Positions 28,845 to 35,935 of a stretch of 64,000 nucleotides of DNA are shown here, one piece after another. Made by a program: the position numbers and the translations under genes. Within the stretch, counting starts at the first letter, position 1. Every line of letters begins with the position of its first letter. The DNA lies in the NCBI GenBank assembly GCA_028706315.1, contig JAQWBP010000001.1, positions 10,206-74,205 on the forward strand, written 5' to 3'. This stretch comes from Syntrophomonadaceae bacterium (GTDB lineage: Bacteria > Bacillota > Syntrophomonadia > Syntrophomonadales > Syntrophomonadaceae). The notes beneath the pieces are model-generated. The model saw only the letters and a list, made by a program, of their open reading frames with translations, ran no database searches and was not told where the DNA came from.

Positions 28845-29000
28845 ACTCCTTTCCCCGATATTAAATTTTATTATTACCCTTCATAAAAAATTATAGCATC
28901 AGAATCTAAATATAGACACCCCAAATTAGTGCATACACTTAAAATATTGTGTGAATACACGCTTTTATATATGAATTAGTGGGGTTATCATAATATTTTG
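28845..29000 (-). promoter_or_regulatory. Upstream region of the exported FDH operon
   Basis: The 345-bp gap between the FDH start and the MoeA-fusion gene holds no reading frame I can support. On the minus strand a TGCTATAAT extended -10 (TATAAT at 28895-28890) lies 58 bp before the gene, without a good -35. Further upstream is a direct repeat, TGCATACAC and TGAATACAC, about 21 bp apart (plus-strand 28931-28960), a possible activator site. Nothing was recognised in 29000-29095. Confidence 0.4.
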
Positions 29001-29095
29001 TCAGCTATGGAAAACCCCCCTTCAAGCTGGTGTATGGCGGAAACGGCAGGTACTAATAAATTCCTCTCCTCTCATGAAACTTCGACATTTACAAT

Positions 29096-29127
29096 AAAAA
29101 TCCTTGCAATTTTAAATATTGCAAGGA
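29096..29127 (-). terminator. Terminator after the MoeA-fusion gene
   Basis: TCCTTGCAAT (29101-29110) and ATTGCAAGGA (29118-29127) form a perfect 10-bp stem. On the minus strand it is followed by TTTTTATTG, 51 bp after the stop of the MoeA-fusion gene. Confidence 0.85.
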
Positions 29128-29177
29128 TTGTATTAGAAATATTCATGAACATCATTATGATATGTTATGGTATGGCA

Positions 29178-31094
29178 TTAAAAGTTTTTATACACTACCT
29201 GACCAGATAATTTTAGGTCATAACCCCCGAAGGCATTTACACGATTCTTGAATTCGCTGCTTTTTATAGTATTAAGCAGTATTTCCATCCGATTCTTATC
29301 AAGCATGTCTGGTAATATGCACAGGTCATATCTTTCTTCCGCAATCGGAATAAAATCTAAGTCAAGTGCCCTAGCACTTGCGTAAATACCCAGGCCGCAA
29401 TCACAGGCATCATTTTTAACAGCGGCAGCAACGGCTAGGTGAGTATATTCTTCACGGTTATAACCATTAATAGAAACTGAACTTATTTCATCTCGGCTCA
29501 AAAGATAATCGAAAAGGATGCGGGTTCCTGCACCTTTCTGCCGGTTTATAAACCGAACATCTTCACGGGTCACATTTTGCAGAGATTCTATTTCCAAAGG
29601 ATTACCTTTCTTTACTATAAGCCCCTGTTTACGTATAACAAGATTAATCAAGATATAGTTTTTCCCGGGGAGGTATTTTTCGAGATAACTTGTATTATAG
29701 TCTCCTGTTTCATAATCTAAGAGGTGAATACCGGAAAAATGTGTTTCAGCACGCCTTAGGGCCATAATACCTCCCATACTACCTACATTTGTGGAAACAA
29801 GCCGGATACCATATTGGCGTTGGAGAATATCGACTAAAAAGTCTACCGTCATGTCATGACTGCCAATCATTACTATAGTATTGTCAATAACATTGCGCGG
29901 ACGATTTAATTCTACTTTACACGGTTCTCCGGCCTCTAGACCTTCATTACCTCTTTTGATACAAAATGCTCCATCAGCTTTTACCAGGCTAGTAGTAATC
30001 CCGGCCCCGCGATTAAGAGGATAGGCTATATAGTGGTTATCAATTTTGGCGATGTTAGTATAAATATATTCATCAACCCCCATAGAAGAGGCAATTTTCC
30101 TGGATACATTGCATTCAAGAATATCAGCTTGCGGAGGAGTAATACCCTGTTTCATATATAAAACTGGACGCGCAAAAAGGTTAAAAATTAATCCCGCTGA
30201 TATCGGATAACCGGGTACCCCAATAACAGGCTTATTATTAATAACACCTAGTATAGCTGGCTTACCAGGCCTGGTAGCAATCCCATGTACAAGCACTTCA
30301 CCGAATTCTTCGATTATACTTGAAGTGTAATCTTCTCTTCCTGCCGAAGAACCAGAACAGATAATAATCATATCGGCCTTATCTTTAACCTCTTCAACAG
30401 CCTGGCGCAGAAGGTTTTTATCGTCTGGAACTATTTTATGCCGATATGTAACTGCACCCCATTCCTGACTTAGTCCGGACAGCATACGGCTGTTAGATTC
30501 AACAATTTCACCCGGGGACATATCGTCACTACCTTCATCAATGAGTTCTGTCCCGGTAGGGATAATAGCTACCAGCGGTTTTTTTACTACTTCTACAGAT
30601 GGAACTGCGGCTGTGCATAAAGAAGCAACCTCATACGGACCAATCTGGTATGAAGAAGGTATAACCATATCATGTGCTACCAGATCTTCACCAACGGACC
30701 GAATATGCTGCCACGGTACAGCAGCTTTTATTATTCTAGCGGCACTATCAATAAAGTTAACATCTTCAATCATTATAACTGCGTCAAATTCACGTGGCAC
30801 ATAGTCGCCAGTATCTACTTCGATAAAGGTTCCTGGGGGGAGTGTTACAGGGGTTATTTCACTCGCATCAAAGGTAGATGATGCCTTTACGGCTATACCA
30901 TCCATGGCGGCAGCTGCATAATGAGGAGACGATCTCCTGGCAAATACGGCTGAACGAGTGATCCTTCCCTGGCTTTCAAGTACATCTATGACTTCGCTTT
31001 CCATTTTAAAGTAGCCGCATTCTTTAAGCCGATCGATATATATTTGTCGGGCTTGCTCCAAGGGCATGTTTTCAATATAAATATTTCGCTGCAT
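29178..31094 (-). CDS. MoeA-type molybdopterin molybdenumtransferase fused to a PBP-like domain
   Basis: A 638-residue two-part protein. Residues 1 to about 395 are MoeA-like, with MDGIAV, PTGTELIDEG, SGSSAGREDYT and GVPGYPISAG. From about 405 to the end is a substrate-binding-protein-like fold (IVMIGSHDMTVDFLVDIL, then INRQKGAGTRILFDYLL) related to LysR effector-binding and molybdate/tungstate-binding-type domains. Such MoeA-PBP fusions occur in many anaerobes; the second half may sense or hand over the oxyanion, which is an inference. The start ATG 31094 follows AAGGAG. It is transcribed towards the exported FDH operon but separated from it by a terminator. Confidence 0.9.
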   Translation of the reverse strand: MQRNIYIENMPLEQARQIYIDRLKECGYFKMESEVIDVLESQGRITRSAVFARRSSPHYAAAAMDGIAVKASSTFDASEITPVTLPPGTFIEVDTGDYVPREFDAVIMIEDVNFIDSAARIIKAAVPWQHIRSVGEDLVAHDMVIPSSYQIGPYEVASLCTAAVPSVEVVKKPLVAIIPTGTELIDEGSDDMSPGEIVESNSRMLSGLSQEWGAVTYRHKIVPDDKNLLRQAVEEVKDKADMIIICSGSSAGREDYTSSIIEEFGEVLVHGIATRPGKPAILGVINNKPVIGVPGYPISAGLIFNLFARPVLYMKQGITPPQADILECNVSRKIASSMGVDEYIYTNIAKIDNHYIAYPLNRGAGITTSLVKADGAFCIKRGNEGLEAGEPCKVELNRPRNVIDNTIVMIGSHDMTVDFLVDILQRQYGIRLVSTNVGSMGGIMALRRAETHFSGIHLLDYETGDYNTSYLEKYLPGKNYILINLVIRKQGLIVKKGNPLEIESLQNVTREDVRFINRQKGAGTRILFDYLLSRDEISSVSINGYNREEYTHLAVAAAVKNDACDCGLGIYASARALDLDFIPIAEERYDLCILPDMLDKNRMEILLNTIKSSEFKNRVNAFGGYDLKLSGQVVYKNF

Positions 31095-31129
31095 GAACTT
31101 TTCTCCTTTTCTATACATAATCAATTACA

Positions 31130-31361
31130 TGATTCCCCTGCAAAAACCCCTTTCCCAATGCAACTTAATGAATACGTGGTTTAAAAATGGTGTTAAATCT
31201 TTTGTATTTGGCAATTATAAATTCTAAATTATAGCAGGGATAATCCATATTTAGCTCTTTTTTAACGTTAACTAAAGCCGCGTAATTCCTTGAAAAATCC
31301 GCGGATTCCGCGTTGAATTACTCAAGCTGGTGCATAATTAATACTTTTCGCAGTTGAATCA
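31130..31361. repeat. MITE-like element, copy 1
   Basis: This 232-bp non-coding unit recurs at 35604-35834 with about 97% identity, in the same orientation. Its ends are imperfect inverted repeats (TGATTCCCCTGCAAAAA at the left, matching the complement of the right end at about 14 of 17 positions). It is flanked by a direct repeat ATTACAT (31124-31130 and 31361-31367), of which TTACA lies fully outside the inverted repeats, as expected for a target-site duplication. No transposase frame is inside. A 12-bp palindrome AATCCGCGGATT lies in the right half. Confidence 0.85.
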
Positions 31362-31480
31362 TTACATCAATTATCTGTAAAAAGAAATGCTCATTTAACT
31401 CTACTGCGTTTTATCTATTTTACCTTATTTCGCCAATCAATAACAAAACTTATGCATTTTCCGTGTTTTTCCGCTCTAGT

Positions 31481-31508
31481 TTGACGCTGGTACTACGTAA
31501 AGTATAAT
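31481..31508 (+). promoter_or_regulatory. Promoter for the moeA pair
   Basis: TTGACG (31481-31486) and TATAAT (31503-31508) are spaced by 16 bp, 33 bp before the first plus-strand moeA. The 31362-31480 stretch between the MITE and this promoter shows no other recognisable feature. Confidence 0.75.
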
Positions 31509-31541
31509 AAAGTAAACATAACAGTAAATGAGGTGTATTAA

Positions 31542-32750
31542 ATGGGGGAGTTTCTCAAAGTTCTTAATTTTCAAGAGGCTCTCGAGCAGATTAGACAGAA
31601 TTTTCCCTCCTGTAAGGAAGAAAGGGTTCCTCTTACGGATGCTTGTGGTCGGGTACTGGCAGAAGAAATACTAAGTCCAGAAGACTTACCAGCTTTTAAT
31701 AGAACCGTAGTAGATGGTTATGCTGTTCATGCTGAAGATACATTTGGGTGTAGTGAATCTTTACCGGCCTTTTTAGATTTTGCTGGAGAAATCAAAATTG
31801 GATGTGAAGTAGATTTCTCATTAAGTAAGGGTCAGTGTTGCTGGATTCCCACCGGAGGTATGCTTCCACCCGGTAGTAACGGGGCAGTAATGGTTGAATA
31901 TACAGAAAAATTAGGCGACGATACTATTCTAGTTTACAGACCGGTAGGACCATGGGAGAACATAATGCAGAAAGGCGAGGATATCAGGAAGGGGCAGATA
32001 GTGTTTAATCGCGGGCAGCTTCTCCGACCTCAGGATATAGGCCTTTTAGCCTCACTGGGCATTTGTGAAGTAGATGTCTTAAAACCTTACCATACCGGTA
32101 TAATATCAACCGGAGATGAAATCATTCCGGTCGATCAGACTCCCATGGTTGGACAGGTAAGAGATGTAAACTCATTTTCATTGGCAGCGGCGGTAAAGAA
32201 CTGTCGTAGTATTCCACAAGTTTACCCGATTATAAAAGATGATTTTGCTATTCTCAAGGCAGAAGTTGCTACTGCCATTCAGCAGAATGATATTGTTATA
32301 ATGTCAGGCGGTAGTTCTGTGGGAATAATGGATGTAACGCTGGATGTACTCCTTGACTTTGCGGATGCTAAACTGCTTTTTCATGGTATAGCTGTTAAGC
32401 CAGGCAAGCCAACCATGGCAGTTAAAATAGGTGACAAGCTGGTTATTGGCTTACCTGGACATCCTGTTTCGGCCCTGATGATGTTTTATATAGTATGTGC
32501 GCCCGCACTTAAATTAAGTCCTCTACCTGTAATTAAAGCCCAACTAACCGAAAACATTGCCTCACAGGCCGGGCGTGATGACTTTATACCTGTACAATTA
32601 TATCGGGAGGGTAACGAGTGGGCAGCTAGGCCCTTGCTAGGAAAATCAGGACTCATGAGTATCCTCTCTATGGCTGATGGTTATATACATATTGCTTATG
32701 AAAAACAAGGGCTCAAAAAGGGTGCCTCAGTAGAAGTTTACTGTTTTTAA
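31542..32750 (+). CDS. moeA: Molybdopterin molybdenumtransferase MoeA (first of two adjacent copies)
   Basis: A 402-residue MoeA with the canonical motifs TVDGYAV-type (VVDGYAVHA), PTGGMLPPGSNGAVMVE, STGDEII, MSGGSSVG and GLPGHPVSA. It inserts molybdate or tungstate into adenylylated molybdopterin. The N-terminus (FQEALEQIRQNF) and domain order are standard. It heads a two-gene unit with a second, more divergent MoeA, 55 bp apart. Its good fit to the consensus suggests it is the main enzyme for one metal. Confidence 0.94.
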   Translation: MGEFLKVLNFQEALEQIRQNFPSCKEERVPLTDACGRVLAEEILSPEDLPAFNRTVVDGYAVHAEDTFGCSESLPAFLDFAGEIKIGCEVDFSLSKGQCCWIPTGGMLPPGSNGAVMVEYTEKLGDDTILVYRPVGPWENIMQKGEDIRKGQIVFNRGQLLRPQDIGLLASLGICEVDVLKPYHTGIISTGDEIIPVDQTPMVGQVRDVNSFSLAAAVKNCRSIPQVYPIIKDDFAILKAEVATAIQQNDIVIMSGGSSVGIMDVTLDVLLDFADAKLLFHGIAVKPGKPTMAVKIGDKLVIGLPGHPVSALMMFYIVCAPALKLSPLPVIKAQLTENIASQAGRDDFIPVQLYREGNEWAARPLLGKSGLMSILSMADGYIHIAYEKQGLKKGASVEVYCF

Positions 32751-32805
32751 GTAACAAGGGGATTAGCCACGGAATCATTAGTTTAGAAAAGAGGATGAAA
32801 TAGCA

Positions 32806-34005
32806 ATGGAGAGAATCAGCCTGACTCTGGAAACAGCTATCAGCCTTTGTTTTGAAGATGTATCAGAAATGGAAAAGGAAGAAATAACGATAGACCAGGC
32901 GACGGGCCGGGTTGGTGCTAGAGATGTATTTGCTGAGATTAATGTTCCGAGCTTTAAAAGGTCGAGAGTCGATGGGTATGCCATTAGCAGTTCTGATATG
33001 GATAAAATAAGAGTTAAGGATAAAGTTACCCTCGAAGTACAGGAAGTAATTCCCGCAGGTTGGGACCATCAGGTGGTAATGATGCCAGGTAAATGTTTGC
33101 GGGTAATGACAGGCGCAGTTTTACCTGTAGCAGCAGCAGTTATAAAGCAGGAGGAGATCAAAACCTTAGGAGAACAAATCATAATTGAGAAACCGGTTAG
33201 CGACAGTATTAATATCGAACTTCCTGGTGCTGTTATTAATAGAGGTGAAAGGCTATTATTCGCAGGTCAGGAAATTTACTCAAACCAGGTGGAGAAACTA
33301 TCCTCGACCGGGCTTTCCAGAGTAGTAGCTTATGTTCTACCCAGGGTTTATATCATCAATACTGGAAGTGAGCTGGTTTTACCAGGCACTCCGCTTAAAA
33401 ATGGTCAAATATACCATAGCAACCGTAGTTTCCTATTAAGTAAGGTTAAAGAAACTGGTTGTGCAGCAGAAGTCGGAAGTCCAGATACTAAAGATGAAAT
33501 GGATGTTATTATTGGGGAAATTGAGCAGGGGATCAAATCATCTGATATGGTATTAATTAGCGGAGGAACGGCAGAAGGTGATTATGACCTGGTTATTTCA
33601 GCTCTTAAGCATTTCGATGCAAGAATAATATTTAGTAGCCTGGAAACAAGACCAGGGAAAAATGTTACTGCTGCAGTTATTGATGGTAAGTTGGTCTTTA
33701 ATTTACCAGGTAACCCTCACGCCGCGGGACTCCTTTTTGATGTACTGGTAAGACCAGTTCTCGATAAATTAAAAGGCATAAAAGAGCCCGGGCATAACCG
33801 AGTTAATATCAGATTGAGCCAGGATATACCGCGTATATTAAATATACGCAGTCTCATAAGGGCTGAACTTATTGAAAAAAATGCTGCTTTTTTTGCCCGG
33901 CCCTTACGTAAAAAAGAAAAATACACTAGTATCAGGCCAATTATACTTGATATCAAGCCAGGTAAGGGTAAACAGGGTGATATTGTCAAAGGCATTATTC
34001 TTTAG
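32806..34005 (+). CDS. Second, divergent MoeA-family protein
   Basis: A 399-residue MoeA-like protein. It keeps VDGYAI, MTGAVLP, NTGSELV, SGGTAEGDYD and NLPGNPHAAG, but differs from the gene before it at several motif positions (SGGTAEG for SGGSSVG, LPGNPHA for LPGHPVS). Pairs of MoeA paralogues are known from organisms that use both Mo and W, and separate metal preferences are a reasonable guess here. The ribosome binding site is GAGGATGAAA. The gene runs towards the convergent ATPase gene and no clear terminator is visible in the 50-bp gap. Confidence 0.88.
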   Translation: MERISLTLETAISLCFEDVSEMEKEEITIDQATGRVGARDVFAEINVPSFKRSRVDGYAISSSDMDKIRVKDKVTLEVQEVIPAGWDHQVVMMPGKCLRVMTGAVLPVAAAVIKQEEIKTLGEQIIIEKPVSDSINIELPGAVINRGERLLFAGQEIYSNQVEKLSSTGLSRVVAYVLPRVYIINTGSELVLPGTPLKNGQIYHSNRSFLLSKVKETGCAAEVGSPDTKDEMDVIIGEIEQGIKSSDMVLISGGTAEGDYDLVISALKHFDARIIFSSLETRPGKNVTAAVIDGKLVFNLPGNPHAAGLLFDVLVRPVLDKLKGIKEPGHNRVNIRLSQDIPRILNIRSLIRAELIEKNAAFFARPLRKKEKYTSIRPIILDIKPGKGKQGDIVKGIIL

Positions 34006-34055
34006 ATAAAGAATTGTTAATTATCGCGAAAACCCCGAAACTTTTTCAGGCGAAA

Positions 34056-35162
34056 TTATATAGGGGAATCAAGCTTTTGTTTTAAAGTTTCTAATAAGTT
34101 TTCGCGCAGTTGGCCTAAAGCTTCAAAATCCATGGCGTCTACATAATAACTTTCTAGTTCATCGTGATATTGGTGAGCTGTTTTTATTAATGATACTGCT
34201 GCAAGCAGGCCTGATTTTACTCGCTCCTCTGCTGATGTGATAGATTTCTGATAAGGTTCTATAGAGGCTTTTTCAATAAACTGGTTAAAGTCGAGGAAAC
34301 GTTTGTTTTTTCTCGAGGTTAACTGTTCTGCATAATTAACAATAGTTGTTGAACAGTTAACGAGTGCTAACCTGGTTTCAGGTAATAAAATTATATCGAT
34401 ATAGTTTGGATCAAAGGGATTATGAAAGACTTCAACATAAATTCCGCGCAAACTGCTGATTTGTAGTATGTGGTCAAATAAACTTTTGACTCCGGTTCCA
34501 GGACTCCCCTGGATTGCAAACAGGGAGTAATCTGAGTCAATAATACTTTTAACTTTGGTCACAATACCAGCTGGTGTTATAGCCCCGGCAAAAAGGTGAC
34601 GTGGTTTTTTATATGTTGGTGTGCAGTTAGACAAAAAATCTTCGGCCAGGGCAAGAATATTACGGTTTACAGCAGGAATATCGATAGCTCTGGAGTAATA
34701 AGATTCCCATTCCTGGAAAGCCAGGCTAGTTTCCTTAAGCCGTCCGTAAGCCTTATTAAAACACCAGGAAACGTTTTCACTAAGTTTAATAATCTCTTGG
34801 CGTACCAGTCTTAGTTTCTCCCGATCCAGAAACTGGCCTAAATTAATTATTTCATCAACTGCACCAGGAAAACGGGGATCGACAATATGCGGCGCAGTTC
34901 CATCCAGAATACATACTTTCTGTTGACCAATTACTATTCCATCTAGTGAATCAGGATCTGAAGAGCACCAGTGGTATTCAAGGTCAAACTGTTCGCGCTC
35001 GAAATATTCACCCATGTGTTTCATAAAAAATGATTTACCGACTCCTGGACCACCTTTAAGAATTATCTTATAATCGGTTTCAGGGTAAGCCATGTAATCA
35101 TACAGGGAGTAAAAACCGTAACAGGTATTACCTCCTGGGAACAGGTGTGTTATTTTGCCCAT
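34056..35162 (-). CDS. Two-domain P-loop ATPase of unknown function (PRK06851-like)
   Basis: A 368-residue protein I place in a poorly described ATPase family of spore-forming Firmicutes. The first half has a perfect Walker A, GGPGVGKS, at residues 37-44. The second half repeats the fold with GSPGTGVKS, where an extra valine separates the glycine from VKS, so the second site departs from the normal eight-residue P-loop and may not bind nucleotide. The start ATG 35162 follows AGGAGGT; a longer reading to 35201 lacks a ribosome binding site. Its location among Mo-cofactor genes between two MITE copies is noted, with no function claimed. Confidence 0.75.
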   Translation of the reverse strand: MGKITHLFPGGNTCYGFYSLYDYMAYPETDYKIILKGGPGVGKSFFMKHMGEYFEREQFDLEYHWCSSDPDSLDGIVIGQQKVCILDGTAPHIVDPRFPGAVDEIINLGQFLDREKLRLVRQEIIKLSENVSWCFNKAYGRLKETSLAFQEWESYYSRAIDIPAVNRNILALAEDFLSNCTPTYKKPRHLFAGAITPAGIVTKVKSIIDSDYSLFAIQGSPGTGVKSLFDHILQISSLRGIYVEVFHNPFDPNYIDIILLPETRLALVNCSTTIVNYAEQLTSRKNKRFLDFNQFIEKASIEPYQKSITSAEERVKSGLLAAVSLIKTAHQYHDELESYYVDAMDFEALGQLRENLLETLKQKLDSPI

Positions 35163-35304
35163 TTCAACTACCTCCTGAATAAGCAAGCCTAATGTCTTCA
35201 CTTATGTATATGTATTTGTTAGCCGCTTTCTACCAGGAATAACATGGCAATAGTACACTGGCATCAGCCTGGTTAAGACTTGCACGGGTAGGGTGAAAAT
35301 ATAT

Positions 35305-35484
35305 TTACGATTGGGGCTTACTATTATATCCAGCCTGATCAAGCTGGGTTTTTACCTGCCCTTTAATCTCGTCAATAAATAACCGATACAGCTGTTTCTG
35401 TTCTTCAGTTTCATCCGCAGTAAGTCCGGTGGATTTCTTTTTACTGGCCAGTTCATTAATTCGATCTAATTGTTCTTGTTTCAT
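35305..35484 (-). CDS. Small DUF896/UPF0291 (YnzC-like) protein
   Basis: A 59-residue frame on the minus strand begins MKQEQLDRINELASKKKSTG, followed by LTADETEEQKQLYRLF. This matches the small, helical DUF896 family (a pattern of RINELA, a basic run, GLT, then E..EQ). The start ATG 35484 has AAAGGAGC upstream. The family is common in Firmicutes and the B. subtilis members have no firmly assigned role. The gene is easily missed because of its size. It sits just upstream of, and in line with, the P-loop ATPase gene. Confidence 0.85.
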   Translation of the reverse strand: MKQEQLDRINELASKKKSTGLTADETEEQKQLYRLFIDEIKGQVKTQLDQAGYNSKPQS

Positions 35485-35603
35485 TACCTTGCTCCTTTAT
35501 ATAGTTTGTAGGGTACTAACTAAGCTTATAAATTACTTGTATGAAATTACTATTATAGTATACATCTTGTCGAATCATGAAATCATCCGTTAAAAACTAG
35601 TAT

Positions 35604-35834
35604 TGATTCCCCTGCAAAAACCCCTTTCCCAATGCAACTTAATGAATACGTGGTTTTAAAATGGTGTTAAATCTTTTGTATTTGGCAATTATAAATTCTA
35701 AATTATAGCAGGGATAATCCATATTTCGCTCTTTTTTAACGTTAACTAAAGCCGCGTAATTCCTTGGAAATCTGCGGATTCCGCGTTGAATTACTCAAGC
35801 TGGTGCATAATTAATACTTTTCGCAGTGGAATCA
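35604..35834. repeat. MITE-like element, copy 2
   Basis: The second copy of the 31130-31361 element, about 97% identical with roughly six differences and one single-base gap. Its terminal inverted repeats are better kept than in copy 1 (15 of 17 positions: TGATTCCCCTGCAAAAA against TGATTCCACTGCGAAAA). The flanks (AGTAT on the left, TTATT on the right) show no target-site duplication. It fills most of the 451-bp gap before recJ; 35485-35603 and 35835-35935 hold only AT-rich sequence and the recJ ribosome binding site. Confidence 0.82.
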
Positions 35835-35935
35835 TTATTAATAGTTTATAATGATATTTGATCTTTATACCACCTGCTAAAATGTTTAAATATAGCAGGA
35901 GACGGTAATTTGACTAAAAGAATTCTGGAGGAATT

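Noticed and set aside
29015-29035. Match TCAAGCTGGTG.AT shared with the MITE interior (31322-31334), suggesting a third, decayed copy
   Set aside because: Only about 12 bases match and the flanks differ; a match of this size can occur by chance in a 64-kb window.
31130-31361. The duplicated element as a riboswitch or leader RNA
   Set aside because: Terminal inverted repeats and a flanking target duplication at copy 1 favour a mobile element, and the two copies do not sit at a fixed distance from the same kind of gene.
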